From positions 31,493,088 through 31,557,087 of the forward strand of contig NC_052615.1 of assembly GCF_016545825.1 (NCBI RefSeq): DNA of 64,000 nt. The letters run 5' to 3'. A program made the translations under genes and the position numbers. Below, piece by piece: positions 49,432 to 61,842 of this stretch. The DNA comes from Eucalyptus grandis (Eukaryota; Streptophyta; Magnoliopsida; Myrtales; Myrtaceae). Position 1 is the stretch's first letter, and every line of letters begins with the position of its first letter. The notes under the pieces are model-generated. The model was not told the DNA's origin, made no database searches, and worked only from the letters and a program-made list of their open reading frames with translations.

Positions 49432-52400
49432 TGGGAGTAGAATCAAGAATAAAAAATATATAATATATATATATATGATTCTTGTTCCAGAATCAGAAAA
49501 AAGAATCAAATGTAAATGGTCAAAAGATTTTAAACTAAGGGTGCGTTTAATAACGATTACGTTCGATAAGAAATTCGACTAGAAATAATTATTTTTGATT
49601 TTGTTCCTAGGAATTGATTATGAGTAAAAGAATGTATTTGGTGACTATCCAAAATTTCGATTCGGAATAGAATTGCGCTTGGTACCGTGCTCATTGATTT
49701 TGTTTCAAATCAATTTCTTTTAATTTTTAATTAATTTGTTTTACTTTTTTTCCTCTTTTTTTCCTTTTTCTCCTATTCTTCTTCTTCTTGTGGCCGGTCC
49801 CCGAACCGGCGACCCGGCCGACGAGGGCCGGTGACCTCATTGGAGCGTCGTCGGCCCTCGGCGAGGCCGGCTCTCGTCGGCTAATTTAACCGGAAATTGG
49901 TAACATGAACGACCGGCACTAACATGGATAATTTTCTTAATTTTTCATAATTTTATTTATTTATTTATTTATTTTTCATTTTTTCTATTTTTTCCACTAT
50001 GGTAGGTGAGGACCATCAGGTTTCATCAACCATTGGAGGAGGCTGACCTCACCTAGATTTGGGCAAGGTAACCTCGCCTTAGGCAAGGTCGAGCAAAGGA
50101 CGTGACTCTTACCAATAGCCGATGAGGGCTTCGTGGCCCTTGCTCGTAGCTAGCAAGGTCTTTGCGGTGCTCGCCCAATGTAGGCTAGCTCCAAAGGCTC
50201 TCATTGACCATAGTGAGAAAAAAAAATGAAAGAAAATAAAAGAAAATGATAAAAATTCAGAAATATTGAAAAATTCTCCAAGTCAACATGACTATCCCAC
50301 ACCATGATACATAGGACAACTAGTATCCACGTTAACAATTTGAATAGAAGGACTACATTAACAAATTATCAAAAGATTTAAGACTAAATTAATCAAATTG
50401 AAATGTATCATTTCTTCTTCTTTTTTGATGAAAAAATTATTTCAAGATTTCACATTAATAGACTTGATTTAAAGTCTATTAGATTTTGTTCGTGCACAGA
50501 TTGTACACATATCCACATGAGTTGTCTAACATAATGAAAAGATATCATTTTTGTTAATTACGAATTACTTTAATGGATTATATGAACAGTTAAGAATTCA
50601 AAAGGATTGAAGGAGAAAATAATTTTTTTTTTCAAATTACTCCTCTTGTCATTCCAAAAAAAAATAATGAAGCACGAAATTTTCTATGATAGCCTTATCA
50701 AAAATTTCTTTTTTGTCGTAATTTATGGTGACTAATCAACTTCCAATTTAGTCGAGGGATAAGATCATTTCAAGCATTAGGAGGTTGGTACACCATAGGA
50801 TCTCTGAGCATAGGAAACAAAGCCAGTCCAACCATGGTGAGCCTAGTCCAACCTCGATCAGCCGACAAAAACATATTCGTTGATAATCGGGAATATATGA
50901 CCAAAATCAGAACTAATCCACTGGGGGAAAGGGTTGAATCTTGTACTCGACGAGCATGAGCGAGCGTTGCCTTGATGGTCTCATCGGGCACCCGAAAAGA
51001 AATGGCATAGACATTGACCCGATAGTCATGAGGTATGTTGAACTTATTTTTGGAGTGGCATTATATATGTATCTAATGTCCTTTACAGAACTATGATGTC
51101 CCTTGCCTACTAGTTTACTAAACCTAGTTAGGAAGAATTTCGTAGCGTGAGTTTGAATAAATCTATTTCCAAGTTTGTAATGACCAAAACGTGGTGAATT
51201 GATAAGAACGGAGCAACAGAAAGATATCTCAATTTATGATGTGAAGCCTCGTGTAATCATTTTTATTTATTCGCCCTTATAAAAACCCAAAATCCATGGC
51301 TTTGCAATTTTCTCTTGAGAGTCCTTAACATAATTGAAATTGTAAATACATACAATTTTCTTTTTGCATTTGGCACGCCTCAAAAAGTGCACGTGTCTGG
51401 TCAACCAATTGTAGATTGACAAATGTATTGCTATTGGACAGATATATAGATATAAAATCTCCTAAATATAAAATAGAGTATAGAGTAAAGTTGCACACCT
51501 CCGTTTGGAAAACATAAAAGCAATTGAAACAAATCAAAAATATTTCAGATAAGTTCAGGATTTAATATTTTTTAAGTCAAAATTGGTCAAAGACGAAAAA
51601 TAAGATTTTATGAAATAACGTACAAGAAAAAAAAATAATAACCCCCCCCAAATCATACAATATAGATGATGACCAATAAATTTTAACTCTATTTAAAACG
51701 TACAACCTATCCTACATTTGGTAATCATGATAAAATTCGAGATAAGATATTATTCTACATTTTGTGCTTGCTCATGATAAGATGAAGTCAGATAATAAAG
51801 GAGATATAGATCAGATAAAATTATTCCATAAGAAATGTGAGATAAAGATAGATATGATTTCTAATATTCATAATAAGAAAGTTATTTTTCTCGAATAACA
51901 AACTTATTAAATTAACAAAATTGAAGTCATATTCAATATAAATAATATTCAATTTTAATTTAAGAAATAAAAAATATTTTTTTAATTTAATCGTATATTA
52001 ATGTATATATTCAACTTTAATTATATCTTATAATATACATTCAATCTATAAATTATATATCTAAATTTATTACATATTTTAGGTAGTTTTGTATTTTAGG
52101 TATATTAGTTTACTATTTGATAAAATTTTATTAAAGAATGATGGAAGGGGAAAAAAGAAATAAAAATAATAATTTAAAAAGAGAGGAAAATAAAATATAA
52201 AAATAAAAATAAATTAGAGAATCGTGTTGCGAGAGGTTTTCATCATCTCAATTCATGAATTTTAGGTTCATTTACAATGATATACCATTTATATCAAAAA
52301 ATGTACATGATATGATATGAATATATCTGACCTTAATATTGCAATTCATCAAACAATGAATAAGATATAGAAAAATTCCAGGATTTCATATCTATCTTAT

Positions 52401-53913
52401 CTAGTCCTATCTTAATTAGAAATCTAGACGACCAAAAGTAGCCTCGGGGATTTTGAGTGGGATTTGTTGAATCCCACTGCTTGGGATTCCATTAAAATTT
52501 TCATATGGGAAATTAAATTCGTTTTTCAAATTTATTAAGTTGTTTTGAAGTTGTCTCCATCCATATTAAGTTATCAAATTTAACAAAATTGTTCCTATCT
52601 TCCTTCATAAAAATGCCTGCAATCTTTTACTAATTAAACTGAATTATTAATTAATCAAATGTTTGGTAGCATGTTGCTTTTGAAGTGATACTAAAGGCTC
52701 AAAATGGACTGTTACTTTAAAGCACTTACGTCAACGTTTAATTTGCAACAAAATGAATTCACATAACAAAATACAAATTTGCCTTCGCAATTCAATAAAA
52801 AATAAGTCATCTACAAAAGGAAAATTAACAAGAAAGTTACTTCGATGTGGTCTGATTCTAAATAACTCTAAATAAGACCAAATAAAAAAACATGACAAAC
52901 TTAATCAAGAAGAATGATCTAGTAAATTTTATATTCTTTCCTCAATATTTAAGTAGTTATTCAAAGTTTAAAGAAAGTTCATCTGCACTAACTAGTTCTT
53001 ATGGTTTCATTTCCTTTTTGGAAGAAAGAAGTAGTGTCCATATCTGAGAACTTTATGTCTAGAAACAATTGCAAGGGCACTTTGTGGTAAAAAAGGCACC
53101 AAGAACCTTGCTAAGCTACGGCACCGTTATTCAACGATGAACTTAGCGACGGTGAACTTGGTGGGGGACTCGGTGGGGCGAACTTGGCGATAGCGAACTT
53201 GTCTACAAATATTTTTTACTTGTAATTAACAATGCTTGGGTTGTGTTGGAATTTTGGAGGGTTTTACGAGGATGGTCTTGAGTCTTATGTGCACAGACAT
53301 AAGAAATTATCACATTGATCATTCATTTTTTACTTGTAATTTTTTATTAGTAGGAATCTCGCTAATTCTTTTTTGGAAAAGATTAAAAAAAAAAGAGTAA
53401 AGGTGGAAACCGGTTGACAAAGTCAGGGTTTCCATTGAAAACGGAACTTGATTGGGGACAGTCAACTAAGTGGCATCCTGATGACCGGTGACCGGCCACA
53501 GGCGAGGGTTGGCGAGGCTCGCACCTAATCCATACGCATAAGTCCGTGCCTTAACTACTAATTAAGCCAATCTAGTAGAGTTAATTAGCCTGAGAATTTA
53601 GAATTTCAATAGTATATATAACAAATTGTGCCCTTTTTTCATCTTGTTAAAACACTTGAGTATACTTGCAGTATGGTTAGTGTTCAAAGTGATCCTAACC
53701 CTTGAGAATTCATCAAGCGTAATGCTATTGCTCTCATACGACAGTGTCATTCCTTCATCGATCAGCCCATAGTGGTGCAAGCGAAGAAAATCATCAGAAC
53801 GTATAATGCAATCAATCAACAGGAAAACAGCAAATCAATGTGTCAAACTTGTTTCGCGACCTCACATGAGTCCGACCATTAAAAGAAAAGATCACGAAGC
53901 AAAAGATTCGGTA

Positions 53914-53965
53914 CTTCTCGATGCAACTGCTGTGGAACTCGCGCGCGAGCAGCCCATGCCGCTCG
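53914..53965 (-). repeat. Partial duplicate of RING-H2 coding sequence
   Basis: About 50 bp (cttctcgatgcaactgctgt...) repeat part of the RING domain coding sequence at 54037-54087, just beyond the stop codon of the intact gene. The fragment has caactg like the decayed copy in unit A and not cacctg like its neighbour. Confidence 0.8.
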
Positions 53966-53967
53966 GG

Positions 53968-54735
53968 CTAACCTCGTTTATCGAGCGTGGGTAACTGGTG
54001 TCTGCATGTGGGACAGGTATCCGCAATCTCTAGCCACTTCTCGATGCACCTGCTGTGGAACTCGTGCGAGCAGCCCATGCGGCTCACCTCTTCGCCCACC
54101 TCCGGCTCCTCCAGGCAGATCGCGCAGACCTCGCTCGGATCGCGGCGCTTCGCTATCACCGCCTTCTCCACGCTCCCGATCGCCGACTCCGACGCCGCCT
54201 CGAACCTCCGGAGCATCTCGTGGACGTAGCGTCCCAGGCCCGCAACCATGAGCCTCCGAACCATCTCTCGGATCTCGTCCTCGGGGAGGGTGACCACCTT
54301 CGTCACGTCCACCGAGACGCCGAACTTCTTGCGCCCCCTGTTGCGGGGGTCGTTCGCGACCCGGCAGGCGACGTTCAAAATCTCGGACAGGATTTCGTCC
54401 CGAGCCTGATCTTCCCGAGCCGCGAGTTCCCCGCCGTCCGGATCGACCCATCTCAATCGATCCAACGGGAACGGCAGTCGCAACCTGTCTAGCGTGAAAG
54501 ATATGAATCTCCAAGAGGTCGACGACGGCGAGGTGTCGGTGTCGGTAGACACGAACTGCGGACACTCAAAGCGCTGCTTTCCGTAATGGTCGACGATGCG
54601 CGACGATGGCGATCGGTCGGTCGACTCGTGGATGGACCGAATGGTGTAGGAGACGCACATGTGAGCGTGAGGCAGCGACGGGTCATCGCGAATCAACATC
54701 GGAGAAGCCGAAACATGAACTTGATAGTTTGACAT
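53968..54735 (-). CDS. RING-H2 finger protein, putative E3 ubiquitin ligase
   Basis: Intronless, 255 aa, minus strand. It starts MSNYQVHVSASPM at 54735. An ATG 38 codons upstream (54849) is in frame but the TATA box lies between, so I reject it. The C-terminal RING-H2 has Cys204, Cys207, Cys222, His224, His227, Cys230, Cys241 and Cys244 (CAICLEE...CSHEFHSRCIEKW...CPTC), spaced normally for binding an E2 enzyme. Residues 1-200 are soluble with no membrane helix, and include a segment RWRFISFTLDRLRLPFPLDR-like in character that I do not recognise as a domain. The family attaches ubiquitin to target proteins; the target is unknown. It is paired with the frameshifted copy at 47752-48506 in a tandem duplication. 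Confidence 0.85.
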   Translation of the reverse strand: MSNYQVHVSASPMLIRDDPSLPHAHMCVSYTIRSIHESTDRSPSSRIVDHYGKQRFECPQFVSTDTDTSPSSTSWRFISFTLDRLRLPFPLDRLRWVDPDGGELAAREDQARDEILSEILNVACRVANDPRNRGRKKFGVSVDVTKVVTLPEDEIREMVRRLMVAGLGRYVHEMLRRFEAASESAIGSVEKAVIAKRRDPSEVCAICLEEPEVGEEVSRMGCSHEFHSRCIEKWLEIADTCPTCRHQLPTLDKRG

Positions 54736-54793
54736 CTTTCTGACTTTTGTGATCGGATTTTGTGAATTCTTTACAAAACATAGTACACAGAGT

Positions 54794-54802
54794 CCTTTTA
54801 TA
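54794..54802 (-). promoter_or_regulatory. TATA box of intact RING-H2 gene
   Basis: TATAAAAGG on the minus strand, about 60 bp before the start codon and conserved in both duplicated copies. Confidence 0.7.
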
Positions 54803-56195
54803 GAAACCTGGGTATAATAAGAGAAAATCCGCTTGCAAAATCTTGGCATCAGTCATCGATTCCTAGTAGGCAAAGACTTCATAGTCTTGGTAGGATATTT
54901 TGGTATCATAATGTTAATTCGATCGAGTTTTCCAATACTTAGAATAAAGAGAAGGAGAGTTACCACAATACAGAGGTAACTTATTCTTTTAGTTTCATAA
55001 AAGATCAAATATGATTGCTTATTGTAACTGCTTCTCTTGTCTTATATCCTTTTATACTGGCAGCTATGTAATTAAGTTTAGAATTTATAGGGATAATTAC
55101 CAAAAAAAATTATAAAACTATTGTACACCAATTTAGTGCTAAACCCTTTAATTAGGTATTTTTTTTTTATAAAAAAAAAGTTTTGACCATCTGTCAATGT
55201 AATCATTATGATTAATTTTAACCGGAATTTGGTAAGCTGAATGCCGGTTGTCCTACGTGACATAGCTTTGGTGTGGACAATTTTCTTGCTTTTTCTAAAT
55301 TTTTATTTATTTATTTTATTTTATTTTATTTTTTTTCTATTTTTCCCATTAAGGTTTATCGCTATCTAGCAAGCTTACCCTTGTTTACATTTGGACAAGG
55401 CAACCTCCCCCTAGGCAAGGTTGGGTGAGGGCCTTGACTCTCACCAATGGCGAGAGCTTCATGGCCTTCGCTTGCAACTAGTGAGGACTTTGTGATGCTC
55501 ACCCAGTGGCTAGCTAACTTTGATGACCTCGCTGGCCATAGTAAAAAAATAGGAAAGAAAATGAAAGGAAAAAAAATAAAAAAGGAATTTAAAAAAATCG
55601 TCCAGGTCAACACGATTGACTCATACCATGCTATGTAAGATAGTTGACGTCCACATTAATGATTTGGTTGAAAGGATTACATGGTAAATTATTAAAATGT
55701 TTAGGATTTATAAATTGGTAAAATTAAAAGGTACTCTTTCTTTTCTTTTTCTTTTTTAAGAAAAAATTATTTCAAGATTCCACATTAATAGACTTGATTT
55801 AGAGTCTACTAGATTTTGTTTGCGTGGAGATTACACATATATCCACATGAGTTGTCTAACATAATGAAAAGATATCATCTTTATTAACTAACAAAATACT
55901 TTAATAGATTATGCAAACAGTTAACAATTCAAAAGGATAGATTGAGATAATAAGTTTTTTAAAAAATTACTCCTCTCGTCATTCCAAAAAAAGATAGCGG
56001 AGGACGAAATTTTTCCATGATAACCCTAACAAAGTTCCTTTTTGTTGTAATTTATGCGACTAGTCAACCCCCGATTTTGTCAACGGAAAAGCTCCATTTC
56101 AGGCATCATGAGGTCAGCACACTACAGAACCTCCGAGCGCGGGAAACGGGCCCGGTCCAACCACGGCGAGCCCGGTCCAACCTCGACCGGCCGAC

Positions 56196-57750
56196 TGAAT
56201 GGGTCGAGCAGAGCACGAAGCATTCGAAATTCCTTTCATCTACATCTAAGGACCACAAGAAGCACAGTAATCCCCGTGAAATCTCACTCCGGACCGTCCG
56301 ATCAGGTCCCGAGAAACGGGACACCCGCAAATCGGACGGACGCCGGTCGGTACGGGAGAAGGAAAACCAACGCGGGCCCCTCGGAAAAAAAGATCGCGCA
56401 AACCCGTGGGTGGCGACGGCGGCGGCCGCCTCTTGATTTTCCCCCGTCGAGTCGAGACAGAGAATCCGTCTTCATCTTCAAAGCATCTCTCGCCGAAAGG
56501 GAAAAGCTCCAGAGATTCTCTCTTTTTCAGGGCTCCTCTGTATTCCCTTTCTCGCTCTCTCCTCCTTCATCAATCCCCGACTTCCGTTCCTCTCCGTTCC
56601 CTGTTCATCCATCTCGTCGAGCCGGCGCCGGCGCCGGCGCAGGGTATGCTTGGAGCTGATCGATCGACGGCCGCGTTCCCACCGTCGGACGAAAGCCGCG
56701 AGTATTATTAGGTAATCACGCTCGGGATCCCGATTTTTTTTTTTTTTCCTTTTCTCTAGTTTCCATTCGAGTATCTGGAGCTTTTTCTTTCGAAACTGAA
56801 ACATGGGGATTAGTTCTTTTTGGAGCGGGTTCTATGTTCAAATCAGCTACTTTTAAATGGATTCTTCACGAAGGTTTAAGGTTAGCTTGAGCTTTGGGCA
56901 GTAGTGTTCATGGGCGATTGGTTCTAGAACGATGTTCCCGTCTGGGATTGGACTTGGTCTGAACCGGGAGGCTTCAGGCCGACCGCCGATAGGACCATTA
57001 TTTTTGGCAAACATTATTTGCGAATAATTTGTGGGACGGTGATTAAAATATTGATGGATTTCTTGACGGACGATTAAAGCGGTATAATATCGGGAACCTA
57101 GCTATCAAAAACCGGTTCCTTAAATTTCCTTCTTTTATTTTAGGAACCCTACTCAACTCCCGTGTGAGTTGGTGGCACGATATGATGGACCGGTTGCTCA
57201 CCCCTAATATTATGTTATTGTTGTTGTTTAGTTTATATTTTCTTGATTACAATTGTCTTTTCTTTTAATAATATACACAAATTCTATAATACATGGACTA
57301 AATAGTCCATAGCCCACTTCTGTAGTAGGCGATGTGATATATATACAAATAATTGATTTTCTTCTTATTATAATTATTATTATTTTTTACGTAATGTGCT
57401 GGAATAGGTCGTGCGAATCCAAGTAGTTATAGCCTTTCCTTTCTGGGTCCGATTTCACTCCACTCACTGAAATTCTCTCTGCCACTATAAATCACTCCCG
57501 ACCGGACCGCTATCTTTCCCCCCGACGCATAATCAAATCCATCGCACTGTATTTTTCTGGTTTTCCACCACCGCAATTCTCGAGCGAATCGTGCAAAACC
57601 CGGGATTTCAATCGTTCCAGAAGCCCCTCGCAGTTGCACACAACAATCCTTGCGCATCAAGATATTCGCAGAAGCTCTTGAATTTGACGAGCTTCCTCTT
57701 CGCTTTGAATCGGAATCAGGCAGGAGTAGAAGGAAGAAGAAGGAAGGAAG
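56196..57750 (+). promoter_or_regulatory. A20/AN1 upstream region with likely 5'UTR intron
   Basis: 56400-56711 is GC-rich and leader-like (CT runs, a CGGCGC repeat at 56622-56642), ending in tattattag|gtaatc. A possible acceptor (aatcaggcag|gag) lies at 57723, 27 bp before the ATG, so a ~1-kb leader intron is plausible, as in many plant stress-associated-protein genes. A second possible start region has a TATA box (ctataaat, 57485-57492). Which is used cannot be told from sequence. Confidence 0.4.
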
Positions 57751-58451
57751 ATGGGTTCGGAGCGCGACGACAGCGTCCCCGTCACCGAGGCGCGGCTCTG
57801 CGCCAACAACTGCGGCTTCTGGGGCAACCCCGCCACCATGGGCCTCTGCTCCAAGTGCTACAAGGACTTGTGCCTCCGGGAGCAGCGTGCCGCAGCCGCC
57901 AAGGCCGCCATGGAGAAGTCCCTTGCCCCAGACGCCGCCCCGGCCCCACAAGAAACTTCGACGAGGGCGGCGGCCAGTCCATCGCGGGCCATGCCTGGCG
58001 TCGGGGCGTCGAGCTCGGAGTTTCCACCCACGAGTGGCGAGCCGAAGTCGAAGGCCACGAACAGGTACTGTGCTCGGCAGATCGAGGGGGGCTGGTGGGC
58101 GATTACCCGCCCCGTTTAAAGTTCAAATTTTTATCATTAGTATTGAGTTGAATTGGTTTTTTCCAAAGAGAATTCATGTCCTTAGAAGGTGCCGATCGTG
58201 GATTTCATTAGTCCTTTTGTCGCTCCGGATGATCTGAAATTCTCGTGTCCGTGGCTTGCCCACCTAGGTGCGAGGCGTGCAACAGGAAGGTCGGCCTCAC
58301 GGGCTTCAACTGCAAGTGCGGGTCCACGTTCTGCGGGGCGCACCGGTACCCGGAGAGCCACCGGTGCGAGTTCAACTTCAAGAAGTCAGGCCAGGACGCG
58401 ATCGCCAAAGCCAACCCCTTGATCAAGGCGGACAAGGTGGACAAGATCTGA
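57751..58451 (+). CDS. A20/AN1 zinc-finger stress-associated protein (SAP)
   Basis: Exons 57751-58064 and 58268-58451, joined AG|G, give 165 aa, normal for plant SAPs. The N-terminal A20 finger has Cys17, Cys21, Cys33 and Cys36 (LCANNCGFWGNPATMGLCSKC). A Pro/Ala/Ser-rich linker follows. The C-terminal AN1 finger has Cys106, Cys109, Cys120, Cys122, Cys127, His130, His136 and Cys138 (CEACNRKVGL...CKCGSTFCGAHRYPESHRC), followed by the typical end GQDAIAKANPLIKADKVDKI. These cytosolic/nuclear proteins bind ubiquitin through A20 and mediate cold, salt and drought responses. Related to At1g12440 by type and location. A 203-bp intron splits the coding region between linker and AN1; most plant SAP coding regions have none. 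Confidence 0.93.
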
Positions 58452-61400
58452 ACGGAGGCGGGTTAGTCAATTCGTGGAGATTAAGGGGGCAAGCAGCAAT
58501 AGTTCTGGGTTTAGAGCAGTGGATTGAATATATTTTTTTTCGCCCCTTCTTGTCTTTTCCTGGTCGATTAGAGGAATTGCTCCTGGAATGTCTGCCTTTA
58601 TTTCTTGCGTCCTGGAATGATTCCTCTGTTTCCTTCTCTCCAATCCAACTTGGCCCCGCAAGAGCTGTCTATGCTGGTGTTCTGTTCTCTCTGTGAATTG
58701 ACCAAGAATGAATGGACTCTCTGAAACATATCGTAATGAAAGTAGATTAATCTAGGAACGCAAAATGTTCATGTATCGCTGTTTTGATTCGAGTTTTAGT
58801 AATTTAACTTATCCTGCACCAAGCAAAGATAGATATCCTCTGGCACATCGAAAAGAAAGAAATGCCTCTACAAGGGGGCCTTCATCGCCAGCGAAAGAAG
58901 GGACTTTAAAATCTCGCTTTTTGATCAAAAGAAGTGACTTTTAGTTTGGTGACCACGCAGCAAACCCGAAAGAAGCATTTTTTGCTTTTCTTCATTGGGC
59001 CTAGCCGAAAAGAATATTTCAATTATTTCGGAACAAGTTGAAAGAATATTTCAATTATTTCGGAACAAGTTGCGTGTTCATGGGCAATGCTATCAAATGT
59101 GAAAATTAAATGATAAATCTCGATGGACTCGCTAATATCCTATGTTTGTATCTCAGATGATGTTGAGTAGCTATGTGCCTCAAGCCAAGTATTTGGTCGC
59201 AGCCCGTACGGCAACGTCAGGGGCAGCCGACAATGCCAGTCGAGCTCGACGCCGGCCTCGACCTTCCGCGCCTTTTCTAGTCTACAGCAGAAAAAGGACT
59301 ACTGGTGGTGGAGGTTTGGGCTTATGGTTTGAAGAAGTAACTCAAGCCCCGTGGGCTTAATACACAACGCTTTAACTTCTTAGACACTTCCCTGGGCAAT
59401 TTCCGGGCCTATTCGGAGAGTGCCCTTCTGAGATTTGTGGCCCTTCCACTGGGAAAAATTTGCTATCGCCCAATCTGGGCACTTCCAGAAAAGAGACCTC
59501 TCCTCCTTAGATGGAGAACATAGATGTGAAAAAATCTTAACTAACTTACGCGTGTTTTCTTTTGTTTTTTTCGTTTCTCTACAACAAAGTACCCCCTCTT
59601 TAGGTGAATAAATTCCGAGCTTAAGATTTGCCTCGTCAGGGATTATGTAAAGGGTACTTTCGCCATAAGCCGTACTGATGTAAGGATTAGGTTAGCACCC
59701 ATATGTCGAGATCCGGATGAATGATTTAAACAGTCAAGGATGAAAACAGAACCTGATGGAAACACAGTAACTTCCACGAGTTTGACGCGGGGATTGAAGT
59801 AGAGCGTTGTTTGCATCCTATTATATGCTCGTCATGGATGTTAGTAACAATAGAGATATAGTCTCGGGCAAATTAATTTGTGAATGATATTTCCAGAATG
59901 TCCATGCTAATTTAGTCACGCTGCATCAGGAACATCACTGGCGAATAACCAGGTACAGCTTCGAGGATCCACTAGGCAAATATTTTTAAGTGCTCTATGA
60001 TGCCTCTGAACTGCTAAATTACTGGCAATGATGGAAATGGAAGCTTTATCTGAAAGCTTACAGATTACAGCATATGAGCCATGCGGGCAAATTGCGCAAA
60101 TTGCAAATCAATTCATAGAGGAAACCCTAGATGTCAAGGGTCTGCAGCATAACCTAGAATTAAACAAGTCCTATAAATGTTTCCTGTCATAATTAGTTGG
60201 GAGAGGTCGTTTACTTCATTGTTACGAAGAGACAAACTTCACCCAACATTAGTCATAAAGTGAGGTTGAACAAGTTCCGTAAGGAATGCTTCCCTTGAAT
60301 GAACCTTTATATGCCAAAAGAAAAACGCTCGAAGGGTCCTTGTCCTAGTTTTGTTCGCATATGTAACTGCTTACCTGCCAACCTAAGTTGCACAGTCGAT
60401 GTATAGATAGAATATAGCTTTCATGTTGGATGTTATACTAAAGTGGCTATTACAATGAATGGAAAAGCAAAGCATGGATTAGATGGAAGACGCTTAAATA
60501 CATGTCATCGCTATTGATAATGACAAAGGATTCAAACGAAAATTTCACTGTCTATTGGATCTATACCATATCTAGCAACAAGAAGATAGTCATTCCTGTA
60601 ATTTCATGTGTTATTCCGTTTGGCATGTAGATGCGGTTCTACTGTAACCAAGTTGTTTCATAGCTACGTTATAAAGGTAACTTATTTCATTCTTACTACA
60701 TTTTTTAACACCGTAATAACTCTAAGAAGAAATGGAGCAATTAAAACTGAGCAAATTAGTGAAGTTATGGAGATGCACTGCAGTTTTAAGGTGTTTGACA
60801 CCTTATAAAAACTCCGATCCTTTTTCATAGTAAGGATTACTACAAAAATGCTGTACCAATCATATAAAAGGATGACATATGCGCAATGTGTCCTTATTCC
60901 AAATTTATGTTAAAAATTAGTTTTCACATTGGCTAGGATGCGACAGGTAATTCTAAGAATCCTATCTTTGACAAACCCTACCTTTCACTATCATATGAAC
61001 GTTGAGTAAAGAAAGGAAGCTTTGAAAACCCTAACTAGTCTAAGAAGTGAGATTTTCATCATGATCTCACTGTTGAAAATAAAACATTGTAGGTGCACAG
61101 TCAAAAGTTAGAAACAAAGGGAGAGGATCTATTTCTCCTTTAATGATAGTATAGATATAGATATGAAAAACAGGGTATGGATCTTTTATCTTTCAGAGGA
61201 TAAATTTACGCCTTGAATTTATCCCCTCAGATGAATAGTTAACATCTCGTCAACCAAATGAAGAATCCAAATTAAGCCACTTCACCAAGAACATCCAGAC
61301 TTTATCAAAATAGTTTCACATAGTAATGGGAAAAATCACGCACACGCCCGAGCGTGCACATGATAATCCCCCCCTCTCTCACCACGAGTGGCCGCTGAGA

Positions 61401-61761
61401 CAACCATCACCAGCGTGGTTGCTACAGATCGACCAATGACCTCAGATCCATGGTCGTCCATGCCTTTGATTAGTAGTTTTATGGAGCTAAGCCCGAGGTA
61501 ATAGCGTCGATCTAGTTGAGTCAAACGCAAGTTGAATAGGTGGAGATATACATTTGAGGTTCAAGAAGCTGCAAAAGAGGTGTCAAGCCAGTCTAACTTA
61601 TGAAGAATGCATCATGATTGTTCACAGGGGGCTAAATTTCATTTTTCAAGAGAAATTGGAAGGGCACTACTTTTATGACATGTTCCTATAAGCCTTCTAA
61701 ATTGGTCCCAGCAGAAAACACATTTCAATTCTTTGATCGAGCTGAGATTTTTATTCTTACT

Positions 61762-61762
<1 letters not shown>
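58452..61762. other. Downstream intergenic region
   Basis: After the A20/AN1 3'UTR (to about 58760) there is no supported gene. A 32-bp direct repeat (agaatatttcaattatttcg...) lies at about 59008-59072. 59150-59370 is GC-richer, with an open frame of no recognised family. The rest is AT-rich. Confidence 0.4.

Positions 61763-61802
<40 letters not shown>
61763..61802. repeat. (AG)20 microsatellite
   Basis: An uninterrupted 40-bp AG tract. The LSLSLS open frame on the minus strand comes from it. Confidence 0.95.
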
Positions 61803-61807
<5 letters not shown>

Positions 61808-61842
61808 TGAGGTGACGATGCTTCGGTGACCAAAGGTGGGAA

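Larger units (their letters stand above)
46211..50863. repeat. Tandem segmental duplication, unit A
   Basis: Unit A pairs block by block with unit B: 46211-46850 with 50864-51440; 47415-47600 with 53485-53660; RING-H2 gene 47752-48506 with 53968-54735; gene upstream 48833-49110 with 54805-55085; 49885-50200 with 55220-55530; 50425-50600 with 55755-55930; 50740-50863 with 56070-56195. Many differences are C-to-T or G-to-A at CpG sites in A (for example ccaTggTgagcc against ccaCggCgagcc), suggesting decay by methylation in this copy. Private to A are a SINE, a 153-bp tandem repeat and about 0.5 kb around it. The right end resembles the upstream of the A20/AN1 gene. Confidence 0.85.
50864..56195. 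repeat. Tandem segmental duplication, unit B
   Basis: Second unit, carrying the intact RING-H2 gene. It has about 1.5 kb more than unit A between the 51440 and 53485 blocks. That extra DNA is very AT-rich (51440-53480) and has no recognisable gene, though gaacttggcga-like short repeats occur at 53140-53205. The right edge, 56070-56195, runs into the upstream of the A20/AN1 gene, so unit A carries a decayed copy of that segment. Confidence 0.85.

Noticed and set aside
54736..54849. Extra 38 N-terminal residues for the intact RING-H2 protein
   Set aside because: The conserved TATA box at 54794-54802 lies inside that stretch, and the other copy shares MSNYQ as the start.
61639..61833. Minus-strand LSLS-repeat protein
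   Set aside because: Derived from the AG microsatellite.
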